Source: Ptiloglossa arizonensis (lineage: Eukaryota; Arthropoda; Insecta; Hymenoptera; Colletidae). Taken from it: 64,000 nt of DNA. Below are positions 27,401-40,868 of the stretch, one piece after another; within the stretch, counting starts at the first letter, position 1; the number at the start of each line of letters is the position of its first letter. The notes beneath the pieces were generated by a model, which saw only the letters and a program-made list of their open reading frames with translations, had not been told where the DNA came from and ran no database searches. The DNA lies in assembly GCF_051014685.1 (NCBI RefSeq), contig NC_135055.1:20729501-20793500 (forward strand), in the 5' to 3' direction. Position numbers and translations under genes: made by a program.

Positions 27401-30275
27401 TGAATAATGATCTACAGCTGTTGTGTCGTGGAAGAGTTATTGATTTGGAAAAAGATGTTGATGAGGCAGAAGAAAAATATCATACAGGTAAACAATTGAT
27501 CAGCTTTTATTTTACTATTTTGTACGGTTTAGACATATTTTTTTTTTTTATTTTACAGAGAAAGTAAATGAAACGACTAGTACGGGAGATATAGAGACTG
27601 AAAATTTGGAAAATAGCGAAGATGATGTGAAACAATTAGAAGAATATTTGAAACGGAGTGGTTTCTCATCACAAAGTAGCGATGGAGATACAGAAGATCC
27701 TGATGTTAAATTAAGATCGTACGTAAGAAAGTTTTTAGCTCTCAGAATGAATAAGGATGTTACCAAAACTCCCGATATGATAGAATCACAGAAAAAGACT
27801 GTCAGTTTTGCTGTAAACCAAAGGAAAAAATATTTAGACAATAAGGTACTTTGAAGCATAAATTTTACCTTATTTTTTGGATTAAGTTTTGCATATATTA
27901 AATTATAGATTGTATAAAATCTTGTTTATTTCAGTCCAACACCTTAAATGAACAAACTAAACATTGTGCGCTTACGGAAGAAAGGAGGGATATGAATTCT
28001 GAAACTAAAGCATTAGATTTAGATGAAAAGAGAAGTAAATATACTGCAGATTCTTACATATTTTTGTACTAATCATGTTAATAAATTTCTAATGTGTATA
28101 CATAAACTTTCAGAAATGATATTATCTGCAAATAAAGCAGTAGATTTATTATTGAAATATTGGAATGGTGAATCTACCCATAGCAGACAGAATTATAGTG
28201 ATAAAAATGAATGTGCTCAAATCTGTCTTAATAATTTATGCCCGGCTTTGTATGCCATAATGTCAGATGGATTGAAACCACACTTAAATTCTACATTTGG
28301 ACCAATAACAAATAGTGTTTGGCAGGTGGTTGAAGCATCTTCTCAACAAGGTCCACTTACCAAGACATTGAACGAATTAGTACAAAAAATTAATGGTGAA
28401 GATGTTATTACAGAAGGAATGCTAAAATTCCATGCATTTGTATTTGGTTTATTAAAGTAAGTTAACATGTATCTAATGAGTTATGACGTATGATATGTAT
28501 CTATAATTATATTCTAAATGAATTTTTTGTTCTTCCTTTTCAGTTTAAGAGCTTTAGATGCATGGTTCGCATATTTATGCACAAGAGAATCCATCTTAAG
28601 AAAACATTATAATAATAACAGTTTATTTGTAGGAGCTTTAGCCAATACAAATGCGCGAGAAGTTGTCGATGCCCTCTTGTACATTCTAAATCCTCTCGCA
28701 TTTTGTCCGTTTCAGCTTGATCTTTTGTATCAGTATCGTCAGCTTCACAATAGTTTTGGAAATTTAAATAATCATACTATAAGTGTAAGTATCGTCAGAT
28801 TATTGTAAATATAATTTATTATATTTTGTTTTACTAGGGTCATAATATTATCGTAATGATTATACTAATGATTACAGACCGTAAACTTTAGGAACGTTGA
28901 TATTTCTCCAAAGGAACATCATTTTGATAAAGCGGACGTTTGTGCAATGGTGTCTAGTCCAAGGAAAGTACGTCCAAGATCTTGCGTTGCTTATAGTAAC
29001 TACGAGGATAAATCTGGTGGTACACATAAACAAGACATGGAAACTGTAAAGAAACGTTTAAGTAATCCTATAGGTTCAAAAGTATTCCGCGCTCTCGATA
29101 AACTAGCTTCCGAAGATTCTGAAGATTATACCGATAGTTTAGAACATTCGCCATTAAACAGAGCGTCGAATAAGCATCATCCTGTATCAGTAAAATCTCA
29201 TAGTCCAGAGAATAAAACGGATGACGAAGACAATATGTCCGGCGAAGCAAAATTTAGAAAGCTTCAAGAAAAATGGGAGTTAATGGTTGGAAAAGAGGAT
29301 ACAAAGAATCAACCAACAACGACGTCACCTTTGTCGCCAACTCGAACTCCTACGAGTTTAGGAAAATCCAAAATACCTAGGCTTCTTACTTCGCCAGTAA
29401 AACAGTCGAATGCAATATCAGGAACTGCTAAGAATACGAAATCTCCTGTGTCAGGAATTCCATCTTTGAAGAAACCTGCTATGCTTTCGACAACAAAAAC
29501 TGTACCAAAAAAATCTGTAGAATTAAGAAGCAAAGAAGTAACGAAGCGTATTAGTAGATTGGATCAAGAAGTTGTAGGGACAACACGAACTCATTTAGCG
29601 CGACCTAGCTCTCTACCTTACAAGTCGTATGGATTAATGTCGAAAGATAAAAACTTAGTCTCTCCACAAAGACGAGCAGCATCTACATCTTTACCACGAC
29701 CAACTACCACTACCACAAAGAATCTTTCCTCAAAAAAACCAGTTAAGTAAGTACAAAGAAATTTGTATTCTTAATTTATAGATTCTAGATAAAACAAATT
29801 AGTATAAAATAATATAAAATATTCTTAGCATGTAAATTATTTAATTTAATTAGAAATTTTATTTTATATTAGATATATTGAATACGTAACTAAATTAGTA
29901 AAAATTGACAAGAGTAAAACTTTGTACACTTCTTCATTTTATGGATTTTGCATTCATTAAGTTTTATAGAATCTACCAATGTTACTTGTGTTTTTAGAGC
30001 ATTACAATTTTTCGTTCATAGTTTTATTGCTTGACGTTTTGTTGTTTCTTTTGTTTTTCTTTTATAGATTAGTAAAATAACAGTTCGCGCATCTCGGTTC
30101 CAGAGAAGTTCGCACACTTACACACAGAATTCCGTCAGATAATGGGCATCTTGCATTTGGAGAAGGTGAGAAGCTGAAAGTAATTCTAGAAGTAGATAAT
30201 AAGTGGTTGTTATGTGCAAGAGGCGATCGAAAAGGTTTGGTACCACGGATGTGTGTGTATAATATTCAGACTTAG
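15407..30275 (+). CDS. RUN and SH3 domain-containing protein (RUSC1/RUSC2 family)
   Basis: Fourteen coding exons: 15407..15412, 16992..17034, 23970..24120, 24201..24414, 24748..24843, 25166..25403, 25475..25776, 25846..27487, 27559..27845, 27935..28034, 28114..28456, 28544..28784, 28878..29746 and 30104..30275. They total 4704 nt (1567 residues), all in phase. The N-terminal two thirds is Ser/Thr/Asn-rich and looks disordered, with a proline-rich SH3 ligand (PPRPPLPRS). A RUN domain spans about 1027-1221 (NLCPALYAIMSDGLKP, VVEASSQQGPLTK, LNLRALDAWFAYL). A C-terminal SH3 fills about 1512-1567 (EVRTLTHRIP, WLLCARGDRKGLVP). The last exon is too short to stand out as an open frame. Its acceptor (TTCCAG at 30098-30103) was chosen because it pairs in phase with the strong donor at 29747; an upstream AG gives a stop. 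RUSC proteins are vesicle-traffic and neuronal adaptors. The start ATG is inferred. Confidence 0.88.
20637..20662 (+). repeat. Poly-T tract
   Basis: Twenty-six consecutive T residues, preceded by a T-rich, C-interrupted run. It sits about 70 bases upstream of the candidate alternative RUSC exon. It could be a retrotransposed poly-A tail on the other strand or simple slippage; no target duplication is obvious. Confidence 0.85.
20733..20913 (+). other. Candidate alternative first coding exon of the RUSC-like gene
   Basis: An open frame starts with ATG ATG and contains a further ATG reading MSPPLQVPARPPHLYY, then a basic stretch (SKRKRQERKYNRR). It ends at ATC|GTAAGG (GT at 20914). The split codon leaves one base, the phase needed by the exon at 23970, which itself normally follows a one-base carry. 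Joining them gives LYN-R-AGKGAAVMED. A GC-richer island at 20.2-20.6 kb upstream could be its promoter. Support is splice phase and position only; transcript evidence would decide. Confidence 0.3.
23341..23480 (+). promoter_or_regulatory. Candidate third promoter of the RUSC-like gene
   Basis: A short GC-richer patch about 500 bases before the exon at 23970 contains a perfect CRE palindrome TGACGTCA (23389-23396) and CATAACCTCA (23376-23385), a ten-base word also found in the main promoter island at 14989-14998. Exon 23970..24120 has an in-frame ATG at 23993 that could start a shorter isoform. Confidence 0.25.
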
Positions 30276-30908
30276 CCCCACACTTCATGTCGGTAAAACA
30301 AAATAATTTAAGTGGAACAAAGTTATATAAGACTTCGACAACTATGAAGATATTTAATGAAATGAAGAAAAATGTGTACAGTGTATCAAAAGAGAGGCAT
30401 AGAATTGTTTCTAAAGAATGGCATAGTAATTATCCGTAATTGTTTGAAGCTTCATTTATATCGAATTGCGATAGTATTATCACTCATAACGTCATCGGTA
30501 AGAAAATAGGTATCACTAGTCATAGGCTTTCAAACCAGATTATATTTAATTAATTGAACATACACCTATTTATAACCAGAATGTACATATATACAGTAAA
30601 GTATGATGATGATAAAGACGATAATGACATGTAATAACTTATAATTATTATGAATGTAACTGTGATCATAGTGTATAGGCGAGTAAGTTTATTAACGCGA
30701 ATGTACGATAACGTTGAATTTTATTTTTACCGTTGTAACTTATATTTTATTCGTATCTATTCCGTACATCGCACGTCTTTTAACGAGTATCTCATTTAGT
30801 TTTATCTGATGTATAAATTATTATATCGCGCGCTTGTGGTTCGCAACAATCACATTTTTTTACTTGCTTCATGTATTCTTTAGTATGCAGCGACATACTG
30901 TGTAATCA

Positions 30909-30914
30909 AATAAA
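30909..30914 (+). terminator. Likely polyadenylation signal of the RUSC-like gene
   Basis: AATAAA about 630 bases after the SH3 exon stop, followed by a T-rich stretch. Confidence 0.45.
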
Positions 30915-32670
30915 ATCTAAAATTGTAATTGTATTTATCCCTGTATATTTCCTCGTATATTTCCTGTAAGGCAACCTGTTTATTTAGGATATTTGAGTAG
31001 TATGAATAAATGAATGCATACAAAGTGAACAATGTGCTGCAGCATCAAAAAGCACTAAACTTTCATAATCTCAAGTATTGTTAAAGTAGTTTTCAATTAT
31101 TTTATGCATACAAAATAAATTGAATAAAGTAAACCATTGACATAAGAGAGTGAGTGGCATTCATGCATTCAATGCATATAATTTCTGTTAATACAATTGG
31201 CAAATAAAAAAACGTGTTAGTCGGTATGTTTATATAACTAAACTGTCCACATTTACTAAATATACTTTTTAAGTATGTTCCCACTTCTAATAAAGTCTGG
31301 TAGAGCAATTTTTTTCTGTTCAATTTATTAAAATGTTCAATTAGTTTGTCTATCAATAACTATGCAATTATATTCTATATTATTGACAAAATAATTTTTT
31401 GTTACAGAATGGTTATAATGATATGATAAACGGTAATTTATTTTCATTTTTAACGTATTAGTAACGCTACTTTCTAAACAAAGATGAAGTTATACTACAT
31501 GTTTAAATGTTAAAAAATGTTACATTATTTTTGCAAGCACCGCTTTTTTATTTCCTCTCGTGTAATGTTAATGTCTACGATTGATTCTATAATCGTTTTA
31601 TATTTTGAGGAACTTTCTGTAATCAACACACCTTTCATACAATAATATGAAAAAGATGATGTGCTAGAATTAGTATATTTTATTCATTAGCATAAAGTAA
31701 CGTTTCTGCACTCTTGTATTATAAAAATTTATCAGGCCATTATAAAAATTTGTTACCAAGTAATATAATTTTGAAAACAGCTACATCCAATGTGCGTAGG
31801 AACATTCTATTGCTATGAGTCACATTACTTTTAAATGATAATTAAGAAATTACTTTTTTCTTTAATAGTCTTATCTCTAAATTACATCTTACTAAATTTT
31901 ATTTACAATTGTTTTTCTTTATGTTAGACTAGATGCAGACAGGGCATATCTGGTTAGTCCACACTATAATACGATGTAATTAAAAGAGAATATATAATTA
32001 AACAAAGCTTTATAAAAAATTACTTAGTAATCAATTGCTCAAAATTGTCTATCAATAATAACAACAGTAGCAGAAGCAGACAATGATACTGAATGACATA
32101 ATATGTATATCAGACTGACTATGGAATTGGAAGTATTTTGATACTTTAATGCTACATTACAAAAGACATTCACCGTATTTACAAACATGATTTTAACAGG
32201 TATTTTATATCTTACAAGATGAGGAAACCTTTGCAACTCAGTGTAATTAATTAATGAAATAAAAATTTTTTAATGGAAATCTTCATAATTGTTTGTTTTA
32301 AGAATTTCATATAAAATTTAAAAGAATTGTAATTCAAATAACAGAAAATTATAAATTTAATAATTTCTAATAAAAATCTTCAATATACCTGTTCTGGTAA
32401 TACCAGTAAGAATTTGTATATACTAAAAGTCACAAATTACAATATTGATTTACATTAATATACAGTATATTATATGTGACTGGAATGCCATTACGGTACT
32501 GTCAATATTAAAACCTAATTTCCGTATATACTGATGGGATATGATTTAGTAAGAGACAAGCAATGTGGCATGATACATTGTATGCATGTCTATAACTTGG
32601 ATGTATGCCTACCTATGTATGTACAAGGAGTTTCAAAATATTACCTCACCATTGCACTTTATTGAATGCG

Positions 32671-32692
32671 TATATATATATATATATATATA
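32671..32692. repeat. (TA)n microsatellite
   Basis: Eleven TA units in the convergent 3' spacer, followed by a poly-T run near 32725-32737. Confidence 0.95.
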
Positions 32693-35600
32693 TGTATTTA
32701 AGACCATAAAATTGAAAAGATTTTGTTTTTTTTTTTTATTGTAAACAAACGTTTTATTTATATCTCAGTCTTACCTTAACAGACTGATATTTCTGTCAAA
32801 TGCATTGCTTCCTAACTTTTTACACAAAGATTCTTTTGAATTATGCAACAATTAGCAATGATGAGATTAGAATATTCTTATTACATGAATTTTACAAATG
32901 AAATTTTCAACATATACAGCATATATATGAAATAAAAAGATTTATAATGGAATTTTCTTAAGGATGCAGTTGTCTGCTTTTCGATATGTAAAAGTCCAAA
33001 AATCTTTTAAATCTAGATAGTGTCATAATTAACCCATAATTGATTTCGATGTGCAAGATCATGTAATCAACTATTTAAGGTAACTGTTAAATAAACTCTG
33101 TGCTCTATGGTTCTCAGATTGCTTAACATTATTATAATTATATTGCATTGCAAAGATGAATATTATACATAAAGATCTGCGTTTCTATAAAACAAACGTA
33201 ATACTACATAATCAACTATGGGTTAATTCATCATTTATAACATCATGTATTAAAGATTAATAGGTACACGTTACCGATTTCAATGTGTCTTACATAGCTA
33301 GAAATGAATATACAAAGATGAAGAAGCTCTAATGTGTGCATATATTATTAACCTTTTGGCACTGTTAAAGTCCAGTATCAAAGATAAAATAACTTGCCAT
33401 CTTTTACTTGCTCTGATAAATTATGATCATGAATTACAGGAAATATTCGAAAAACATTTAGGCCTTATTTATGTTATTACAAGACTTAATTCACATAATT
33501 ATTATCACAGCTTATAGTACAATTATACTCTCTTGATAACATCAAAGTAATTTAGTATTGTGAAGTCTAATAGATTACTCATTTTTCAAAAAAGAAATGT
33601 TCATTATAATGTAATTTATTTCTAATTTAAATCAAATTGTTTTTGTTATTATAGTCTTAAATAAAGAGAATTCAGAGCAAGTAAAAGAAATCATGTACTT
33701 AAAATTGACTCATTGAAACCACAATTTAAATAAATCGGAGTTATTCGAAACGGGCATCTTGAATCGCCTTTCTATTCTTTTATTATTAGGTTTAACTCAG
33801 AAAAATTCTATTTCAAACATTTTAGAGTAGATATGTCCAAACTAAACTCTGAAGCTTAAATTAGCACTTTCTCTCGATTAGTTCCGTTACTATGGTTCTA
33901 CAACACCGACATTGTGTGCCCAACATAAATGTCTTCAGCAAAAATTAATGTATTGTCTTTTGCTTTGTGATTAAGATATCTAGCAGAAACGGAAACGTAC
34001 AATTTCGTTGGTTTCTTTGTCTTTTTTTTATAACGGCGCATGAAATGGAAATATGATAAGTGAATGGCTTCACCTATGGATATGTTTGATTTAGAGTATT
34101 ATTGATTGCTCAATAAATGAAAATTTAAATTTAAATTATTACATTCTGAAATTGTGTATATTTCGAAGTCTTTTAAATATTTATGAGACACTAATCATTT
34201 TTTCTGAGTAAAATTGTCAGATTCACAATTAGTTGACGTATTTTCAAATACTTGTTAAATGTATCCAGTCTTTAAACAAGTTGAAAGTATATTGAAAACT
34301 GATCTGAAATTCAAAATTTTTGCAAAGAATATTGACCAAAAATGAACTTTATATACAATCTTTTGTATTACTCAAAAAACATTAAATTTTTCAACTCTTA
34401 TTACTTATCCAATACTTAATGAATTCAGCTGACTTATTTGTCGGTATTTGAACTTCTTTATGTGTATACTAAAAAAATAACAATTTACTTGATTATTGGA
34501 GAAGAATTAAAATAAAGCATATTACACTAAATGAATGTGACATGAATGCTTTTGATCAGGTATTTGATATCGAAACAACTATAATATCTGAATTGTGGGA
34601 ACATGGTTCATGCAAGATGCTCCGCTTCTTTAAATATTACTAATACATAAATAATATATAACAATCACGTATTCAGGATCTTACATATCCATTGTATATA
34701 CACTGGATGCAAGACTCGTTTCGAAGCTACGTCATGTGTGTACGAATCAGAGAATTATTTTCTTTAACAAAATTGTATACATTTGTAAAGAAATTAGCAC
34801 GATTGAAGCAAAATGTAAAAGGAAGACTGTTACTTCACATGATGAAATTTCATCCATGAACTCTTATACAACATCAATTTTGATTTTTTTAATGCAAATT
34901 TTCATAACGCACTGTACTAAGAATCAATACACGAAGTTATTATATTTATCATAAGCTACATATCTATACAGATTAAATCATATTTCAATTTGAATAAAGT
35001 ATATGAATTTACTTTAAATATGTATAATTTGTATTGCTTCCCCAGTTAAAATGAAAACATGATTAAATAAATCAAGTTCATGGAAAACATCTTATTTCGT
35101 GAAGTAAACTAGTCATCTTAAATACTATATATTACAAAATGCAAAATAATCGGAGTAGCTCGTTTATTTCGTGCGAAATCCTAGTAAATTCCTCATGGCT
35201 TCCAATCAGTTAACTCGACTGTTCCTACCAGGTACTTTGTATAAGGTTGTTGAGTCATCTTTGTAACAATTCACATATGATACGATTTTACAGATAAAAG
35301 TCATTCATTGAAATTCGCTTGGCTAGTGTTTTATCCATTTTGTTATCTCTGAACAATCATTGCATGGTTACTAACATCAATGAGGAATGTAATTGTCCTG
35401 TATTTAAAAAATAAAGTGAACTTTTTATATTAAAACTGTAGCAGTACATACTTCAACACCACTTCATACTCTAAAATGGAAGTAATTTCAATATAAAATA
35501 GAAGATATAAATCTCAACATTCATGTTGATCGGTAATACTGCATGCACGAGGGAGTATTTTTAATTGCATTGTATTTTTCGCAGTTAATCAAGATTTATG

Positions 35601-36155
35601 TGTACAACATAAATATTTTGTAAGATACAAAATCTAGGAACCTTTGGCAATAAAACTGTCTTTTACACTATTAATCCTTAATTTATGAATAATTATTCAT
35701 TTATATGATTCAATGCTCTATGTTTTATATCTTTAATTAAAAAAGGCTATTAAAATATAATGAACTAAATATTTGATATGCAACACTGATTACAAAATGA
35801 AAGAAACGAACGTGAATTAATTATAAGAAAATACTCTAAAAGTGAGTGATATAGAAATGTACTATAGGATCGAAACAATATAATTAATAAATAATAGTAT
35901 TTAAAGAACTGTCCTTGTAAAAGTATTTTTACTTCATATTTTGTTATCTAATCCACAAACATTTTAAATGATCATGATTGTGTGAGTAACTTTGAAACGT
36001 AAAATTCGTACAAAAAAAAACAGAGATAATAGTAAGAAATACTTATCAAAAAACGACATGCCATATTTTGACATTCCTCATTGATGTATCCGTAAAAATT
36101 ATGATACAGAAAATGGTTGTGCAATGTAACTAAAGCTATAATACACGTAGATTAA

Positions 36156-39154
36156 CTACATACTAGATTCCTTAGTGGTGATAGTCTCGTTGGTATTATC
36201 AACTCTTATTAACGTCGATGAATTTAAAACAAGCGTCCTACTCAATGTAGCAACTCTTTCCATTACACAAGAAGCTGAAAGACGTGCTTCGGCGTCATGA
36301 TCCCAACACTCTTCCATTGTATCACAAATTGATTGAAGTCCCTATGGAAATAATACAAAAAAATTAGTTAAAATTGGGTACTTTTTTTAATATATGTGAA
36401 TTAAACATGTTTTCCAATATTGTATGCGGGAATTTACTTACAGGGTGTTTACGCCATGTTTCTAAAATGAGTGGTCTTTCTTTCTTATGCACAACACTCT
36501 CTTGCATATCTTCTAAGGTTGGGTGAAGACCAACTTCGTCTTCAAATGGTAATCTGTATTCCCCGATTGGTCCCTAAAATGAATAAAAACAATGTAATGT
36601 AACAATTAATAATATAGTATTTTAAATGTTGAAAAATAAATAAATAACAGTTTACATCTTGCACTGTGCATCGTGAAGCTAATTCCCAAAGCACTAGTCC
36701 ACAAGCATACATATCAATTCGTAAAAATGAGTCTCTTGTAAAATTAATTGCTCCTTCTAAAACTTCTGGTGCCATATATCTTCTTGTTCCAACCTAAAAA
36801 CAATACGTTATAAATTGAGTTTTATTTGTTATACAATACATGCAATGAACATACCTGCCCATGTGTATCACCACAAGGTTTTCCAGGATGAAATATCAAT
36901 GCTAGACCAAAGTCTGCTATGCAGGCACTCATGTCAGCCTTAAGCAAAACATTTTTTGACTTAAAATCTCTATGAGCAACAGCAGGTTTGTAGCCATCTG
37001 CTTTGTTGGCTGGAATTTCTTCGTGTAGGTGCATCAAGCCTCTAACAAAATTAAAGGTATTGTTATATCAAACCATATACAGTATAAAACACACAAAATA
37101 TTTATAAAATACATTTGGAGGCATTACCTTGCCATAGATTCTGCTATTCTACACATTTCAGGCCATGTAACAACATTTGCCTTTAAATAATCGCATAGTG
37201 AACCCTTTTCATGGTATGCAGTAATTAACCAAAATTCAGCTTGTAAATTATCTCCTCTTTTTTCAACACCTATAAAACGTAATATATCTTCATGATCCAT
37301 ATGTGCTAATTTGAAAATTTCTTGTTCAGTCTGCCAAGATTGCTTGTCCTGTATAGGAAATACTTTAACAGCAACAATTTCATTTTTCAATTGTGCTTTC
37401 CAAACTGCTCCAAAACGACCACGAGCTTTGATTTCTAAAAGTTGAATAGGTCGTAGTCCCAAATTTGGAGATGGTTGTGGTAATGGAAGAGGTTCTAATG
37501 TGGGTACCTAGAAAATTTACTTTGTATGATGATAATGCGTCAAATATAGTTTATAATATAACACCAAAACAAAAAATTTATAACGTTTAATAATTTAATA
37601 TTATGTACATATGTCTTCCAAACCTCGTTGAAATATCCCAACTTTCTACGTCGATAGCACCAATATAAAAATGGCAAAATAATAGCAAGGAGAAGCATAG
37701 GTATTGATATTGATAAAACAAGTGTTATTATTTGTTGCTCTGTGTTTGGAACAGGCTCCAATTCTAAAACACAATTTTACTTAATAATGACGAATATAGA
37801 CAGATTATTTATTATTTACAAAAAATACATACCATGCATAACAGAAGGTTGAATAGGTTTAGAAGAGGATGTTGGGTGAGGATCCCATGTAAAATTCTGG
37901 TTGCACATGTTGCCATCACAGCAGCAGAAAAATAATTCTTTTTTCCTTTCTGCACTGTTCTCGATACAATGTGGCCTATCATAGCAATCATTACTATCCA
38001 AAAAACATCCCTGAAATTTGTGGTAATAACTTTTCAATAATAGAGAAATAAGTTACAAAAAAATATTATAAATAGATACAAAGGGAATACATTGTAATAT
38101 AGAGCACATAATACATTTGTACCTTTAATTTAATTATTGATTTTTTCGTAGCATTATCAATCTGCCATAATACATAACAGTGGTTTCGTTTGCCCGGGTC
38201 ATGTGGACCACATTCTTCTTTTCCCGAGCATTCCTGCTGAGGTTCTGTACATAATGTTTCATTGTAAAATTCACAAACTGAAGAACCTTTGACATCGTGT
38301 CCTAAGGTTGGTCCTAAAAATTAAATTCTTTACAGACTTTTAACATTAGAAAACAACAGTTACCATTTATGTAATATGTAATAGTGAATAAAGTTTTCAG
38401 TTGCAGAAATGAAAGATATCAACATTACAATTATAAAATAATTTATTAAATTGCACTTTAACGTACAATAAACAATACATATATATGTTACTAATAGAGA
38501 CTTATAAATGCTACTTATAACTGATAATAAACAATTCATACATAAACAAAAGAATCTGGACCATATATACTTCAATTATTTTTTATTCTATGTATACAGA
38601 ACTGGATAAAATTTAAAACAGAAACATTGAAAATATAATTTTAAATAATTCCAGAAATAATTTTATTTCTTAACTTTGGATACTAGATTCGAAATATGTT
38701 TTTCACTTATTTAAAGTAATATTTTGAATAATATCCAAGTCTGTAGATGTTCATTTAAAAAAAAAAACGATTTAAAAAGAATAGGATTAATATTTTCACG
38801 ATAACGCAAATAAAAATAACATTTTATTTTAATCATAGTAGATCACATTTCATAATGAAATATACTACCATTATTCTTTTATTTAAAAGCATATTTCGTT
38901 TAACTCCGCGCGTATATAGGATAATCAGTTACGTTTGTAAACACAAAACAAAATATCGGTCCATCGAGTGCAGAAGATTTAGTAACGGTTTGAAATGCAT
39001 TCGGCACGGAAATGCCATCGTAATCTCCAGGAAAATTTCGCGTCAGCATGTAATTTACGTTGCGGATGCAATTGACAAACGGAAGATAATGGAACATGCA
39101 ATTACCTAACAATCCTAGGATGAGATATGGCAGTATCGTCACGTATGCGGACAT
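36156..39154 (-). CDS. put: Activin receptor type II (punt), TGF-beta/BMP/activin type II receptor kinase
   Basis: Nine coding exons in transcript order: 39154..39106, 38313..38123, 38010..37833, 37763..37624, 37507..37128, 37041..36855, 36793..36656, 36573..36442 and 36341..36156. They total 1581 nt (526 residues; punt and ACVR2 are about 515). Order of parts: signal peptide ([17 protein letters not shown]); a cysteine-rich ligand-binding ectodomain ending in [14 protein letters not shown]; a membrane helix at about 151-175; and a kinase with glycine loop [11 protein letters not shown], Lys234, HRDFKSKN (Asp338), DFGLA (Asp356) and [11 protein letters not shown]. The family-specific [12 protein letters not shown] linker and [16 protein letters not shown] are clear. 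The protein binds activin/BMP ligands at the cell surface and phosphorylates type I receptors. The ATG at 39154 is used; the frame extends upstream only from a GTG. One donor (GAG|GTTTGG at 37623) is weak. Confidence 0.97.
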
Positions 39155-39213
39155 CGTGTACAGATCGTAAAAGCATACCAGAAATTTAAAGTCTAGGCGC
39201 ACGGTGTTCGCGA

Positions 39214-39276
39214 GATGTGGCTACAGCGCCGGACTTCGGTGCGCAAGGTCCGGGGTTCGCGCTTAGCCGTCACATC
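39214..39276 (+). other. tRNA-like hairpin, possible tRNA-derived repeat remnant
   Basis: A 63-base block opens with GATGTGG and closes with TCACATC, which can pair over seven positions (one G-T) like an acceptor stem. Inside are TGGCTACAGCGCCGGACTT, resembling an A-box and anticodon region, and GGGTTCGCG, resembling a B-box. A normal D arm is missing and the T arm does not close cleanly, so a functional tRNA is unlikely. It lies 60 bases upstream of the punt start codon. Confidence 0.35.
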
Positions 39277-40868
39277 TGGGTTATTTTCTACGTGATCCGC
39301 ACCATCACGTGTGTCTGCTTTTCAAAAGCACGTTTACGGCTCCATTTTCCCAAACAGGTTGAAATCACGTCAAATTAAAAAATGAGAAACGAGGAATTTA
39401 GTCCTATTAGCTATTAAGCAAATTGTAGTAATTCATCCACCGACACATGTCTCTTCCTCACCCCTCCCACGTTCGTGCAGGAACGCGGACACCATGGATT
39501 TATGTCATTTTTCACCATTCGAACACTTCAATTCTGATCACTTCTTGCCGATCACGGTTATCCCAATGAACAAACAATCGAGTTTAACAAACACGAGTGC
39601 ACCTACAATGCGACAGGTTCCAAAACAATTAGTAATAATCAACCGACCTCACGAACTCGCAAAAGTACGTACCAAACGCACGGAGGATGGATCATAAACT
39701 AATGGATTGTGATAGAACGACGACGTCGACGAGAAATTGATGGCTACATTTGCAACTTGTAGCATTGCTTTCTTTTTGAATTTCGAACTAACGGAGAAAT
39801 TGTGGAAAGAGATTAAGAATATAAACGCTCTTCTTTATTACTATATTTATTTTAATGAAGAGATAAAAAGAATCAGACAATATGATATTTATATTTTATA
39901 AGTATTACTATTTAAAAATAACAATACCAGTAAAAATATTAATAAAAGTATTTTATAGTAATAGAATAATGCAATTTACTTGAAATATTTAAAGTGCTGC
40001 TGCACGAGCCTCTATTGCGTGCTGTACATACATACGTATACATAGGGCAATTACTTCTTACTGTTTAAGACGAGTGTACTACTTTTACTACCTTTATCGA
40101 CTGTGGTATTTGGGTTAAGCATGATTGTTCGAGTCACTGTTCTTAAACGCAGAGTGCGCTGCAGTCTATTGATTTTTCACAACGTCGATAAAAGTCGGTA
40201 CTTCAGTTCGTGTAACATCAACTTCCCTAAGATGGTAGGTCTATCCTGTACCTCGTCTGTGGTTGTATTTAGTTAAGGAGGTGTCGCCACATCACAGATC
40301 ACCTGCAAGCTTGCTTTAAATAGCATTTCATCATCTGCAAGTCGTATTTGAATTGTGTTGTACCGTGTTACGCTGGATAACGTACTAATTGGAAAAGTGT
40401 CTGTTTAAAAGTTTTCTGAAAAATTATATGCAGGAATGTAAAGAGTTACATGAAACGTAGAAGGTGAGTTAAATGATGGTATGATATACGACATCTTTCG
40501 TCATTCGATAGTGTTTCGCAGTACCCTAAACGTTCGAAACTTCTTATGAATTCCAAAAACATTGACCCTGACTTATGCGACGCATTGTTGGATATGCATG
40601 CTGCATGCGTAGTAGTGATTTATGTTATGCGAGCCATCTACATAAACAATACGATAAAACTCATTGAAAACGATATGGTTAAAACAATTTGGCGTATAAA
40701 TATTTTGTTTATAAATTTAATAAAAACATTTTGTACAAATTTTATTATTGCATTTAATATACCTGCGTGAGTACAATAATTTAAATAGGTGTAATTGATA
40801 TATAATTAATCAATTAATTGTAATTGAACAAACTTTGAATGTAATACATGTTTAAACATCGAATGCAG
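39277..40868. other. Divergent promoter region of punt and CEBPG, with likely CEBPG noncoding exon
   Basis: punt reads left and CEBPG reads right from this interval. A splice donor (TAGAAG|GTGAGT, GT at 40464) paired with the acceptor AATGCAG that directly precedes the CEBPG start codon suggests a 5'UTR exon ending at 40463 and an intron 40464-40868. The small frame at 40546-40770 would then be intronic. The frame at 39494-39697 has no support as a gene. Confidence 0.45.

Larger units (their letters stand above)
30276..36155. other. AT-rich spacer holding the 3'UTRs of the RUSC-like gene and punt
   Basis: The two genes converge here. The RUSC 3'UTR probably ends near 30.93 kb. The punt 3'UTR starts at 36155 on the minus strand and could be long, since many T-rich TTTATT words offer minus-strand AATAAA signals. 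No coding exon is recognisable on either strand; the short frames (31102-31356, 33332-33517, 34736-34954) look like chance. Confidence 0.6.

Noticed and set aside
29747..29750. Ending the RUSC protein at the TAA beside the exon 28878 donor
   Set aside because: The TAA overlaps a strong GTAAGT donor, and splicing to 30104 gives an in-phase SH3 domain characteristic of the family.
39155..39202. Upstream extension of the punt start
   Set aside because: The extension begins with GTG, not a eukaryotic start here. The ATG at 39154 gives a clean signal peptide.
39494..39697. 67-codon frame in the punt/CEBPG divergent region
   Set aside because: No homology, no splice signals in phase with CEBPG, and short enough to be chance.
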